DNA of 64,000 bases, taken from assembly GCA_014650015.1 (NCBI GenBank), contig BMUD01000011.1, forward strand, positions 186,001 through 250,000. The letters are read 5' to 3'. Numbering within the stretch: the stretch's first letter is position 1; each line of letters opens with the position of its first letter. Below are positions 45,988-55,305 of the stretch, in pieces. The position numbers and the translations under genes are program-made. A model generated the notes under the pieces. That model was not told the origin of the DNA. It searched no databases and was given only the letters and a program-made list of their open reading frames with translations. This DNA comes from Streptomyces griseoloalbus (GTDB lineage Bacteria; Actinomycetota; Actinomycetes; Streptomycetales; Streptomycetaceae).

Positions 45988-47547
45988 ATGCCCCCGACGC
46001 TCGCCTCGCTCGTCCACCACTCCGCGCTCAAACTGACCGTGCGCGCGGGCGAGGACCGCCTCGACGCGCCCGTCCGCTGGGCGCACGCCAGTGAGCTCGC
46101 CGACCCCGTGCCCTACATGGAGGGCGGGGAACTGCTGCTGATCACCGCGCTCAAGCTCGACGCGGAGGACCGGGAGGCGATGCGCCGCTATGTGAAGCGG
46201 CTGTCGGGGGCCGGAGTCGTCGGCCTCGGATTCGCCGTCGGCGTCCACTACGACGACATCCCCGACGCCCTCGTCGACGCGGCCCGCGAGGAGGGCATGC
46301 CGCTGCTGGAGGTGCCGCGCCGCACCCCGTTCCTCGCGATCAGCAAGGCCGTGTCCGCCGCCATCGCCGCCGACCAGTACCGCGCGGTGACCGCGGGTTT
46401 CGCCGCCCAGCGGGAACTCACCAAACAGGCGCTCACCGACGGCCCCGAGGGGCTGCTGGCCGCGCTCGCCGCCCAGGTCGACGGGTGGGCCGCGCTGTAC
46501 GACGCCTCGGGCGCCCTCGTCGCCACGGCACCGGAATGGGCCGCCCGGCGCGCCGCGCGGCTCACCCCGGAGGTGAACCGGCTGCGGGACCGGCCCGCGC
46601 CCGCCTCCTCGGTCGTGGCCGGACAGGAGAGCGAGGACCGGGTCGAGCTGCACTCCCTCGGCACCGGCCGGCGCCCCCGCGCGGCGCTCGCCGTCGGCAC
46701 GGCGGCGGCCCTCGGCACCGCCGAGCGGTACGCCGTCCACTCCGCCATCGCCCTGCTCACCCTGACCACGGAACGTTCCCGCTCGCTGCACGCGGCCGAG
46801 CAGCGCATCGGCGCCGCCGTGCTGGCCATGCTGCTCGCCGGGGAACCGGACCACGCCCGCGCGGTGGCCGGGGATCTGTACGGGGGCCTCCTCGACGCAC
46901 CCTTCCGGATCATCGTCGCCGCCGGGGGCGAGGCGACCGGTGACGCCCTCGGCGCCTTCGCCGAGGTGGCGGAGTCCGCCGCCGCCCGCTCCGGCGAGGC
47001 CGTCCTGGTCGTACCGGAGGGGGAGGACCGCCTCGTCGTGCTCGCCGCCGACGGAGGCGCCGCCCTGGCCGCCTGCTGCGACCACGCCGCCGCGCGGGAG
47101 GCCGCCCGCAAGGCCGACGAGGACGAACTGGTCGTCGGGCTGTCCGCCCCGGCCGGTCCGATCGCCGCGTCCGCCGCCTACAAGCAGGCCGAGCAGGCCC
47201 TGTCGGTGGCCCGGCGGCGCGGGCGGGTGCTGGTGGAGCACGAGCGGATGGCCGCCGGGTCCGTCCTGCCGCTGCTCGCCGACGACGCGGTCCGGGCGTT
47301 CGCCGACGGGCTGCTGCGCGCCCTGCACGATCACGACGCGACCGGCCGCGGTGACCTCGTGGCCTCCCTGCGCGCCTGGCTCTCCCGCCACGGCCAGTGG
47401 GACGCCGCGGCAGCCGATCTCGGCGTCCACCGCCACACCCTGCGCTACCGCATGCGCCGGGTCGAGGAGATCCTCGGCCGCTCCCTGGACGACCCGGACG
47501 TACGCATGGAGCTGTGGCTGGCCCTGAAGGCGACGTCATCGGAGTGA
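45988..47547 (+). CDS. PucR family transcriptional regulator
   Basis: A 519-residue regulator. N-terminal PucR domain (about 1-130; VRWAHASELADPVPYMEGGELLLITAL), a central GGDEF-like/CdaR region, and the C-terminal PucR helix-turn-helix (about 455-515; LRAWLSRHGQWDAAAADLGVHRHTLRYRMRRVEEILGR). In several actinobacteria PucR/GabR-type proteins activate GABA genes. Placed between gabT and the dehydrogenase, it is the best candidate regulator of both. Confidence 0.9.
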   Translation: MPPTLASLVHHSALKLTVRAGEDRLDAPVRWAHASELADPVPYMEGGELLLITALKLDAEDREAMRRYVKRLSGAGVVGLGFAVGVHYDDIPDALVDAAREEGMPLLEVPRRTPFLAISKAVSAAIAADQYRAVTAGFAAQRELTKQALTDGPEGLLAALAAQVDGWAALYDASGALVATAPEWAARRAARLTPEVNRLRDRPAPASSVVAGQESEDRVELHSLGTGRRPRAALAVGTAAALGTAERYAVHSAIALLTLTTERSRSLHAAEQRIGAAVLAMLLAGEPDHARAVAGDLYGGLLDAPFRIIVAAGGEATGDALGAFAEVAESAAARSGEAVLVVPEGEDRLVVLAADGGAALAACCDHAAAREAARKADEDELVVGLSAPAGPIAASAAYKQAEQALSVARRRGRVLVEHERMAAGSVLPLLADDAVRAFADGLLRALHDHDATGRGDLVASLRAWLSRHGQWDAAAADLGVHRHTLRYRMRRVEEILGRSLDDPDVRMELWLALKATSSE

Positions 47548-47551
47548 CACC

Positions 47552-47625
47552 CGGCCCGTCCGGCGTTCGAGGACGAGGCCCGTTCAAGGCCCGCAGGAGA
47601 GGGGTCCGGGGGCGCGGCCTCCTTG
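47552..47625. repeat. Dispersed Streptomyces intergenic repeat
   Basis: Contains GCCCGTCCGGCGTTCGAGGA followed by CGAGGCCCGTTCAAGG and a GGGTCCGGGGGCGCGGCC end. This sequence type is found in hundreds of streptomycete intergenic spaces, usually just after a stop codon, as here after the PucR gene. Confidence 0.7.
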
Positions 47626-47807
47626 GACGGGAGGGGGAGGTGCGGCGGGGGCGACGGGACTCCGGCCCTGCCCCACCCCGCCAATCCGTCGAACCCACCC
47701 ACCCTGCCACTACAACTCGGCCAAACACCACCCCGCGCCCCCCGCCCTACCGTGGACCCAGCACCCCACGTACACACACCTCCCACGCGGAAGGGCCGGG
47801 ACTCCAC

Positions 47808-49253
47808 ATGACTTCCACCCACGCCTTCTGGCTCGCCGGCCGCCGGGCCACCGGCGAGGCCGCCTTCGACGTCACCTCCCCCTGGGACGGCCGGGTCGTC
47901 GGCACCGCGAGCGTGCCCTCCGACGCCCAGGTCGAGGAGGCCGTGGCCGCCGCGTACGCCGTACGGGACGAGTTCGCCGCCACCCCCGCCCACGTCCGCG
48001 CCGCCGCCCTGGACCACGTCAGCCGACGGCTCGCCGAGCGCACGGAGGAGATCGCCCGGCTGATCTCCGCCGAGAACGGCAAGCCGATGAAGTGGGCCCG
48101 CGGCGAGGTCGGCCGCGCCGTCTCCGTGTTCCGCTTCGCGTCCGAGGAGGCCCGCCGCTTCAACGGCGGCGAGGCGCAGCGCCTCGACACCGACGCGGGC
48201 GGCCAGGGCCGGCTCGCCTTCACGCGCCGCTTCCCCAAGGGCGTCGTCCTGGGCATCGCGCCGTTCAACTTCCCGCTGAACCTGTGCGCCCACAAGATCG
48301 CCCCGGCGATCGCCGCCGGCGTCCCGATCATCCTGAAGCCGGCGCCCGCCACCCCGCTCTCCGCGCTGATCCTCGGAGAGCTGCTCGCCGAGACCGAGCT
48401 GCCCGCCGGGTCCTGGAGCATCCTCCCGGTCCCCAACGACCGTATGCCCGCGCTCGTCCAGGACGAGCGGCTGCCGGTGATCTCCTTCACCGGCTCCGAG
48501 AAGGTCGGCTACGCGATCATGGACTCGGTGCCGCGCAAGCACTGCACGCTGGAGCTGGGGGGCAACGGCGCGGCCGTCGTCCTCGCCGACTGGGCGAGCG
48601 ACGAGGACCTGGACCGGGCCGCACAGCGCATCGCGACCTTCTCCAACTACCAGGGCGGCCAGTCCTGCATCTCCGTCCAGCGCGTCATCGCCGACGCCTC
48701 CGTGTACGACCGGCTGCTGCCGCGCATCGTCGCCGCCGTCGAGGCGCAGGTCACCGGTGACCCGGGCGACGACGCGACCGACGTCGGCCCGCTGGTCAGC
48801 GAGGCCGCCGCGCAGCGCGTCGAGGCGTGGGTGCAGGAGGCCGTGGAGGCCGGTGCCACCCTCCTCACCGGAGGCAAGCGCGACGGCGCCTCGTACGCGC
48901 CGACCGTGCTCACCGACGTACCGGACGAGGTGACGATCTCCTGCGAGGAGGTCTTCGGGCCCGTCCTGACCGTGCGGAAGGTGGACGGCGAGGCCGCGGC
49001 GTTCGCCGCCGTCAACGACTCCAAGTACGGCCTCCAGGCGGGGGTGTTCACCCACGACCTGCAGACCGCCTTCCGGGCCCACCGCGCCCTGGAGGTCGGC
49101 GGTGTGGTCGTCGGCGACGTGCCCTCCTACCGTGCCGACCAGATGCCGTACGGCGGCGCCAAGCAGTCCGGCGTGGGCCGCGAGGGCGTGAAGTTCGCGA
49201 TGGACGACTACACCTACGAGCGTGTGATGGTCCTCACCGGCCTCCACCTCTAG
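47808..49253 (+). CDS. Aldehyde dehydrogenase, probable succinate-semialdehyde dehydrogenase
   Basis: A 481-residue aldehyde dehydrogenase. Catalytic Cys287 (GGQSCISVQR), Glu249 (TLELGGNG), and APFNFP at 151-156 in place of the common PWNFP. It diverges from classical GabD; the function is inferred from position after gabT and a PucR regulator, where the missing step is oxidation of succinate semialdehyde. Other short-chain aldehydes are possible. ATG start 47808 with AAGGGCCGGG upstream. Confidence 0.8.
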   Translation: MTSTHAFWLAGRRATGEAAFDVTSPWDGRVVGTASVPSDAQVEEAVAAAYAVRDEFAATPAHVRAAALDHVSRRLAERTEEIARLISAENGKPMKWARGEVGRAVSVFRFASEEARRFNGGEAQRLDTDAGGQGRLAFTRRFPKGVVLGIAPFNFPLNLCAHKIAPAIAAGVPIILKPAPATPLSALILGELLAETELPAGSWSILPVPNDRMPALVQDERLPVISFTGSEKVGYAIMDSVPRKHCTLELGGNGAAVVLADWASDEDLDRAAQRIATFSNYQGGQSCISVQRVIADASVYDRLLPRIVAAVEAQVTGDPGDDATDVGPLVSEAAAQRVEAWVQEAVEAGATLLTGGKRDGASYAPTVLTDVPDEVTISCEEVFGPVLTVRKVDGEAAAFAAVNDSKYGLQAGVFTHDLQTAFRAHRALEVGGVVVGDVPSYRADQMPYGGAKQSGVGREGVKFAMDDYTYERVMVLTGLHL

Positions 49254-49284
49254 CTCATGGGATTCATTTTCATCTAGGCTCCCG

Positions 49285-49324
49285 AAAGTGCCCGGCACCG
49301 ATGCCTTCCGGTGCCGGGCACTTT
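49285..49324. terminator. Bidirectional terminator
   Basis: AAAGTGCCCGGCACCG / CGGTGCCGGGCACTTT, a perfect 16-bp stem with an 8-base loop and T/A ends on both strands. It separates the polyamine/GABA region from the glycoside hydrolase region. Confidence 0.9.
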
Positions 49325-49349
49325 CCTGGCGCCGGCCGCGTCCGGACCC

Positions 49350-52193
49350 TCAGCCGGAGAAGCCGACCCGCGCGACCCGCAGCGGGCCGCGCAGTCGAAG
49401 GCGCACGTCGTGCACGCCGGCCACGGCGGCGGTGACGGGCGCGGTGAGCGTGACGTAGTCGTACGGTCCCGGTGTGGGCGCCTGCGGCGACAGCAGGGCG
49501 AGCACCGGGCCGCCGTCGAGGGACAGCTCGACCGCGCCCTCGCCGGACACCTCCGCCGTCACCCCGGTCACCCCGCCGCCGAAGTCGCAGCCGCGGAAGA
49601 GGAGCTCACCGTCCTTCCCGGCCACGGCGGTGACCGCGTCGCCCGCCTCCCTGGTCAGGTCGACGATCTCGGTGCCGCTCTGCTCGTCGAAGTCCGCGGC
49701 GCCCAGGCCGCGTCCCAGGACCGGTCGCGGGGTGGTGGGCTCACCGTCCAGCGTGACGGTGGCCCGCACGCGCACGTCCGCGCTGGAGGCACCGGCCAGC
49801 AGCTCGTACGGGCCCGGCTCCACGCGCCACCGGCCGAGCGCGACGTCCCAGAACGCGAAGGCGGACAGCGGGAGCACGAAGGACAGCTCGGCCGTCTCCC
49901 CGGGCGTCAGCGTCACCCGCCGGTGCGCCAGCAGCTCGCGCCGCGGACGCGGGACCGACGGATCCACGGCCCGGGTGTAGAGCTGGGGCACCTCGTCCGC
50001 GGTGACACCACCGGTGTTGGTGACGGTGAAGGAGACCCGCACCGCCGACTCGACGACCCGGGCCGTCAGCTCCCCGTAGGCGAAGGACGCGTACGACCGG
50101 CCGTGCCCGAAGGGGAACAGCGGTGTGCCCTCGAAGTACAGGTAGGTCTGGCGGCTGCCGATCACGTCGTAGTCGAGGAGGTCCGGCAGGTCGGCGTCGT
50201 CGGCGTACCAGGTCTGCGGCAGCCGGCCGGCGGGGGAGACGTCACCGGCGAGCACACGGGCCAGGGCGGTGCCCGTGGCCTGTCCGCCGTGCGCGGTCCA
50301 GAGCATCGCCGGGAGGTCCGTCGGATCCACCGCGTAGGGATAGGCGGAGACCAGCACCAGCACCGTGTTCGGATTGGCGGCGCGGGCCGCGCGCAGCAGC
50401 AGCTCCTGCTGGGCGGGCAGCCGCAGCGTCGTGCGGTCCTCGGTCTCGCGCCCGTTGATGTGCGGATCGTTGCCCGCGACCACCACGACCACGTCGGCCC
50501 GGCCCGCGGCGCGTGTCACCGCGTCCTCCCCGCGCTCGGCGACGACCAGCTCGAAGACCTCGGGATTCTCCTCGGCAACCTTCACGCCGTCGGCGGCGAC
50601 CCGCACATGGCGTCCCGTCCCCACGTGCCGGAGGAGGTGACCGTCCCCGTGCGGTTCCAGACGGAACGTCTCCTGCACGATCCAGCCGCCCGGCTGATCG
50701 GCGGAGGCGCGGACGTACCCGTCCTCGGCGACCGAGAGATAGCGGCCGTCGGGGGCGCGCAGGGTGAGCACGCCCTCGCCCCAGTCGGCCAGGGCGAGCT
50801 CGGTGCCGGCCGTCTCGGCGGTGAGCGGCGGCAGGTCGGTGCGGCCCGCGAGCAGCGCCGGGTCGAGGGCGCCCTCGGTGCCGCGTGCCGTCTCGGGGGC
50901 GTCGGGCGCGGGCGGAACGTGCAGGAACGTACCGGCGGCAGTCTTCAGCAGCACGCGGTCCACGCCCTCCGCGAACTCCACGCGCTCGGCGCCGAAGCGC
51001 TCGTAGAGACCCTCCAGCGGGGTGGAGCGGTGGATGAGACTGCCGCTGTACCAGTCGAGCTTGCACTCGTCGGCGAGCAGTCCGACGACCGCGATACGGG
51101 TGTCCGGGGCGAGCGGCAGCAGGTCGTCGTTCTTGAGCAGGACGATCGCCTGCTCGGCGGCCTCCTGTGCGAGGGCCCGGTGTTCCGGGGTGTCGAAGGC
51201 CTGTTCCCCGGCGTACGGGTCCGCACCCGGATCGAACTCACCGAGCCGGAAACGCACCGAGAGCTGGCGGCGGACCGCCGTGTCGATGTCGGCTTCCGTC
51301 AGCAGGCCCTGCTCCAGCGCGCCCTCGACACGTCCGATGATCGTCGAGCTGTCCGTGCCGTGGTCGGTGAAGCTGTCGACACCGGCCCGCAGGGCCGCCG
51401 CGACGGCCTCCTCGTGGGTGTCGAAGTAGTGCTCGGAGTCGACCAGGTTGGACGGCGCGCCGGCGTCCGAGCAGACCAGCAGGTCCTGTTCGGTCCAGGC
51501 GCGCAACTGCTCGCGCAGATACGGCGAGACGTGGTTGGGGCGGCCGTTGACCAGGTTGTACGCCGGCATCACCCCGGCCGCCGTGCCCGCCTCGACCGTG
51601 TCGCGGAAGGCGCGCAGATCGTATTCGTGCAGCACGCGCGGGCGGACCGAGCTGGAGGAGGTGTCGCGGTCCGTCTCGTTGTTGTGCGCCAGCCAGTGCT
51701 TGAGGACGGGGGCGGTGCGCCAGTACACCGGATGGTCGCCGCGCAGACCCTGGGTGAAGGCGGTGGCGATCGCGGAGGTGAGCTTCGGGTCCTCCGAGTA
51801 GCCCTCCTCGTTGCGGCCCCACAGCGGGTGGCGCAGCAGGTTGACGGTCGGCGACCACACGTTGAGGCCGACCCGCTCGTCCCGGGCGCGCATCGCGCGG
51901 GCCTCCCGGGACACCGCCTCGCCCACCCGGCGCACCAGCTCCTGGTTCCAGGTCGCGCCCAGGCCGACGGCCTGCGGGAACACCGTCGCCGGCCCCATCC
52001 AGGCGACACCGTGCAGCGCCTCCTGGCCGGTGCGGAAGGCGGCGATGCCCAGACGCTCGACGGCCGGCCCGAACTGGTGCAGAAATCCGATCTTCTCGTC
52101 GAGGGTCAGCCGCGACACAAGGTCGTCGATGCGCTTCGCGAACGGCAGGTCCGGATCGCGGAAAGGCGGCGTAGGCGGCGTTTGTGCGGTCAC
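49350..52193 (-). CDS. GH3 family beta-glucosidase/beta-xylosidase
   Basis: Cytoplasmic (no signal peptide) retaining glycosidase of 947 residues. GH3 N-terminal barrel with the nucleophile Asp243 in LVCSDAGA, the (alpha/beta)6 sandwich domain, an inserted fascin/beta-trefoil-like segment (about 400-545, GRYLSVAEDGYV, GRHVRVAADGV), an FnIII-like domain (about 690-790) and a C-terminal carbohydrate-binding-like domain. In this locus it would remove glucose, or xylose, from imported oligosaccharides. GTG start with GAGGGGAA. Controlled by a LacI-type operator over its promoter. Confidence 0.9.
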   Translation of the reverse strand: MTAQTPPTPPFRDPDLPFAKRIDDLVSRLTLDEKIGFLHQFGPAVERLGIAAFRTGQEALHGVAWMGPATVFPQAVGLGATWNQELVRRVGEAVSREARAMRARDERVGLNVWSPTVNLLRHPLWGRNEEGYSEDPKLTSAIATAFTQGLRGDHPVYWRTAPVLKHWLAHNNETDRDTSSSSVRPRVLHEYDLRAFRDTVEAGTAAGVMPAYNLVNGRPNHVSPYLREQLRAWTEQDLLVCSDAGAPSNLVDSEHYFDTHEEAVAAALRAGVDSFTDHGTDSSTIIGRVEGALEQGLLTEADIDTAVRRQLSVRFRLGEFDPGADPYAGEQAFDTPEHRALAQEAAEQAIVLLKNDDLLPLAPDTRIAVVGLLADECKLDWYSGSLIHRSTPLEGLYERFGAERVEFAEGVDRVLLKTAAGTFLHVPPAPDAPETARGTEGALDPALLAGRTDLPPLTAETAGTELALADWGEGVLTLRAPDGRYLSVAEDGYVRASADQPGGWIVQETFRLEPHGDGHLLRHVGTGRHVRVAADGVKVAEENPEVFELVVAERGEDAVTRAAGRADVVVVVAGNDPHINGRETEDRTTLRLPAQQELLLRAARAANPNTVLVLVSAYPYAVDPTDLPAMLWTAHGGQATGTALARVLAGDVSPAGRLPQTWYADDADLPDLLDYDVIGSRQTYLYFEGTPLFPFGHGRSYASFAYGELTARVVESAVRVSFTVTNTGGVTADEVPQLYTRAVDPSVPRPRRELLAHRRVTLTPGETAELSFVLPLSAFAFWDVALGRWRVEPGPYELLAGASSADVRVRATVTLDGEPTTPRPVLGRGLGAADFDEQSGTEIVDLTREAGDAVTAVAGKDGELLFRGCDFGGGVTGVTAEVSGEGAVELSLDGGPVLALLSPQAPTPGPYDYVTLTAPVTAAVAGVHDVRLRLRGPLRVARVGFSG

Positions 52194-52229
52194 GTGGGGT
52201 TCCCCTCGGGATGGAGCGGCGAGGCGCTT

Positions 52230-52272
52230 TCGAAGCGCTTCGATGCTGAGTCGAGGGGGGTGCGGGTGTCAA
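52230..52272 (-). promoter_or_regulatory. GH3 promoter with LacI-type operator O1
   Basis: Minus strand TTGACA (52272-52267), 18-base spacer, CAGCAT (52248-52243). The palindrome TCGAAGCGCTTCGA (52230-52243) covers the edge of the -10 box and the expected transcription start. The form matches LacI-family operators (central CG). Confidence 0.8.
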
Positions 52273-52347
52273 GGCACGGGAGCGCATCAGATCGGACGCC
52301 TCTCGAGCGAACCCTAGGTGGTGGACGTGCCTCGGGATCGCGCAGAC

Positions 52348-52365
52348 ATCCGAGGAATCTCGGAT
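52348..52365. promoter_or_regulatory. Additional inverted repeat in the divergent region
   Basis: ATCCGAG-GAAT-CTCGGAT, perfect 7-bp arms, lying upstream of the operon promoter. Possible second regulator site; unlike the LacI operators. Confidence 0.35.
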
Positions 52366-52372
52366 CCGACCC

Positions 52373-52426
52373 TTGTGTGCCCCTGGGTGTTCACTTAACC
52401 TCGCAGCAACATCGAAGCGCTTCGAC
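52373..52426 (+). promoter_or_regulatory. Sugar operon promoter with LacI-type operator O2
   Basis: TTGTGT (52373-52378), 18-base spacer, TAACCT (52397-52402), predicted start near 52409. TCGAAGCGCTTCGA (52413-52426), identical to O1, sits just downstream of the start. The divergent region 52194-52551 contains no gene. Confidence 0.75.
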
Positions 52427-52551
52427 TACGTGGCCCGCCGTTGCGGCGCCCCCTCCGCCGAACGACCGCTTCGGCTCAGCCAGTTCCACTGAAGACACCG
52501 CAACCGACGGCCACCGCCGGGTGTCCCGGTGCGCCATGAAGGGTTGACGCA

Positions 52552-54246
52552 ATGACGCCGAACGCCGCCTCCACCTCCTCCGGACCGAGCCGGAGAAGCT
52601 TCCTCGCCTCCACGGCGGTCGCCACCGCAGCGGTGGCGGGAGGAATGCCGCTGCTCGCCGCGTGCGGTGGATCCGACGGAGGTTCGCGGGACGGCACCAC
52701 GTCGGGCAAGGACGCCAAGAAGCTGCTGCCGGCGTACGTGGCCAGCGATGTGGTCACGCCCGACATCCCCAGCAGGAACGGTTCCGCGGTCGGCTTCACC
52801 AGCAAGCTCGACCTGGCGGACCTGAAGACGTCGGTGCCCGAGAAGCTCGGCAAGGGGAACAGGGTCACCGTCATGTCGCCGTTCTGGGGCTCCCCGCCCA
52901 AGGCCGGCAACGCCTACTACAAGGCGATGAACGACCTCATCGGCGTCGACGTGGTCTGGCAGAACCAGGACGGCAACACCTACGACCAGAAGCTCGGCGC
53001 GGTCCTCGCCTCCAGCAACGTGCCCGACGTGGTGGTCGTGCCCGGCTGGAACATGACGGGCAAGATCCCCAGCGCCGTCATCGGCAAGTTCGCCGACCTC
53101 GGTCCGTACCTGTCCGGCGACGCGGTCAAGGACTACCCGAACCTCGCGGCGATCCCCACCGACGCATGGCAGCGGTCCATCTTCGGCGGCAAGCTGCGCG
53201 GCCTGCCCATGCCGTCCTCGTACGTCACCGGCATCGTGCCGCTCTACCGCCAGGACATCTTCGAGAAGGAGGGCTACGAGGTCCCCCGGTCCTGCGACGA
53301 GTTCCTGGCGCTGGCCAAGGACGCCACCAACGCCAGGGCCAAGCGGTGGGCCTGCCTGGACATGAAGTGGACCGCCTTCAACGCCTTCGGTGTCCTGTCC
53401 GGCGAGGAGAAGTCGCTCGGCTGGAACCAGGTCGACGGCAAGCTGGTCTACCGCATCGAGACCGACGAGTACCTCGAGGCCCTGGAGTGGACGCGCAAGC
53501 TGTTCGCCGCCGGGGTCGTGCACCCCGACGCCGAGCTGGGCAAGAGCAACGCCACCGACCCCGGGCCCAAGTTCGCCGCCGGCGAGTTCCTGATCTACAA
53601 CCAGGACTCCTCGCAGTGGTGGAGCCGCACCGCCGAACAGGCCGCGCAGAATCCCGAGTTCAAGATCTGGGGCATGGACATCTTCGGCCACGACGGCGGC
53701 GATCCCACGCTGTGGGCGAAGAACCCGGCCGGCATCTTCGCCTTCGTCAACAAGAAGGCCTCGGAGGCCGTGATCCGTGACGTGCTGGCCGTGGCCAACG
53801 TCACCGCCGCGCCGTACGGCACCAAGGAGTACATGGCCACCAACTACGGCGTGGAGGGCACCCACTACACCGTCGAGGACGGCGTGCCCACCAAGACCGA
53901 CCAGGGCAACATCGACGTGATGAACGCCTTCGTGATGATCGCGAGCCCGGCCGCGACCATCGCCCACCCCGACTACCCCGACGTCGCCAGGGGCCAGGTG
54001 GAGTGGCAGCAGCGGATGGGCGGCTTCACCAAGAAGTCGGCCTTCTACGGCATGCAGATCACCGAGCCCGCCCGCTACACCAGCCTCTCCAACGACTTCG
54101 AGCAGCTGGAGGACGACATCGTCCGGGGCCGCAAGAAGATCAGCGACATGCAGCAGGCCGTCTCCGACTGGAAGAGCAAGGGCGGGGACGAGCTCCGCGA
54201 CTGGTACCGGAAGATCCTCGACGAGAACGGTCCGGCGGCCGGCTGA
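52552..54246 (+). CDS. ABC transporter substrate-binding lipoprotein, oligosaccharide (LplA-like)
   Basis: Large extracellular binding protein of 564 residues. Tat signal SRRSFLAS with lipobox LAAC (Cys38). Its length and the DVVVVPGWNMTGKIP and GLPMPSSYVTGIVPLYRQDIF segments place it with the long CUT1 binding proteins of the LplA/YtcQ kind that take oligosaccharides. First gene of the operon with two permeases and four glycosidases; xyloglucan oligosaccharides are the likely ligand. Confidence 0.88.
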   Translation: MTPNAASTSSGPSRRSFLASTAVATAAVAGGMPLLAACGGSDGGSRDGTTSGKDAKKLLPAYVASDVVTPDIPSRNGSAVGFTSKLDLADLKTSVPEKLGKGNRVTVMSPFWGSPPKAGNAYYKAMNDLIGVDVVWQNQDGNTYDQKLGAVLASSNVPDVVVVPGWNMTGKIPSAVIGKFADLGPYLSGDAVKDYPNLAAIPTDAWQRSIFGGKLRGLPMPSSYVTGIVPLYRQDIFEKEGYEVPRSCDEFLALAKDATNARAKRWACLDMKWTAFNAFGVLSGEEKSLGWNQVDGKLVYRIETDEYLEALEWTRKLFAAGVVHPDAELGKSNATDPGPKFAAGEFLIYNQDSSQWWSRTAEQAAQNPEFKIWGMDIFGHDGGDPTLWAKNPAGIFAFVNKKASEAVIRDVLAVANVTAAPYGTKEYMATNYGVEGTHYTVEDGVPTKTDQGNIDVMNAFVMIASPAATIAHPDYPDVARGQVEWQQRMGGFTKKSAFYGMQITEPARYTSLSNDFEQLEDDIVRGRKKISDMQQAVSDWKSKGGDELRDWYRKILDENGPAAG

Positions 54247-54273
54247 CCAGGTACCGAGGCAAGGAGAACCGCC

Positions 54274-55305
54274 GTGTCCCACAGCACGGTGCCTCGGACC
54301 GACACCGAGGCCGAAGCGAAGGAGAACCCCCCGGCCGCGCACGGCGCCGCCGGGGCCCCGAGGAAAGGACCCGCCGGGAAGCCGAGCCTGCGGGTGCGGC
54401 TCAGACGCGACCGCGTGCTGCTGCTGATGACACTGCCGGCCGTGCTGCTGGTGCTGCTCTTCAACTACGTACCGATCCTCGGCAACGTCGTCGCGTTCCA
54501 GGAGTACGACCCCTACATCAGTGACAACGGGGTCGTCTCCATCCTGCACAGCCCCTGGGTGGGCCTGGAGAACTTCCAGCGGATCTTCGAGGACTCCGCC
54601 TTCTGGAACTCCGTGCGCAACACACTGGTGCTGTTCGTCCTCCAGCTGGTGCTGTACTTCCCGGTCCCCATCCTGCTCGCGCTGCTCATCAACAGCGTGG
54701 TCAGGCCCCGCGTGCGGGCGATCTCGCAGGCCGTCCTCTACCTGCCGCACTTCTTCTCGTGGGTGCTGGTCATCGCCGTCTTCCAGCAGATCTTCGGCGG
54801 TGCCGGAATCCTGTCCCAGCTGCTGCGCGCCCACGGGTACGACGGGCTCGACATCATGACCGACCCCGGGACCTTCAAGTTCCTGGTCACCGCGGAGAGC
54901 GTGTGGAAGGACGCGGGCTGGGGCATCATCGTCTTCCTCGCCGCGCTGGCCTCGGTCAGCCCCGACCTGTACGAGGCCGCCGCGATGGACGGCGCCGGAC
55001 GCTGGCGCCGGATGTGGCACGTCACCCTTCCCGCCCTGCGCCCGGTGATCGCCCTGCTGCTGGTGCTGCGGGTCGGTGACGCGCTGACCGTCGGCTTCGA
55101 ACAGATTCTGCTGCAACGGGACGCCGTGGGTCCGGGAGCCGCCGAGGTGCTGGACACCTTCGTGTGGTGGAACGGCGTACGCAACCAGGACTTCGGTTAC
55201 GCCGCCGCCGCGGGACTCGTCAAGGGTGTCATCAGCCTCGGCCTGGTCCTGGCGGCGAACAAGGTGGCCCATCTCATGGGCGAGCAGGGGGTGTACAAGA
55301 AGTGA
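54274..55305 (+). CDS. Sugar ABC transporter permease (LplB-like)
   Basis: CUT1 permease of 343 residues with six membrane segments. A charged N-terminal tail of about 45 residues precedes LLLMTLPAVLLVLLFNYVPI; the EAA loop is DLYEAAAMDGAGRWRRMWHVTLP (about 230-252). GTG start with AAGGAGAA. Overlaps the next permease by GTGA. Confidence 0.92.
   Translation: MSHSTVPRTDTEAEAKENPPAAHGAAGAPRKGPAGKPSLRVRLRRDRVLLLMTLPAVLLVLLFNYVPILGNVVAFQEYDPYISDNGVVSILHSPWVGLENFQRIFEDSAFWNSVRNTLVLFVLQLVLYFPVPILLALLINSVVRPRVRAISQAVLYLPHFFSWVLVIAVFQQIFGGAGILSQLLRAHGYDGLDIMTDPGTFKFLVTAESVWKDAGWGIIVFLAALASVSPDLYEAAAMDGAGRWRRMWHVTLPALRPVIALLLVLRVGDALTVGFEQILLQRDAVGPGAAEVLDTFVWWNGVRNQDFGYAAAAGLVKGVISLGLVLAANKVAHLMGEQGVYKK

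Noticed and set aside
49262-49276. Zur-like AT-rich sequence GATTCATTTTCATC
   Set aside because: Only half a site and located between two convergent gene ends, next to a terminator, not at a promoter.
52426-55272. Very long minus-strand open frame opposite the sugar ABC genes
   Set aside because: Antisense shadow; composition is His/Gln/Asp-rich and unlike any protein, while the plus strand encodes clear families.
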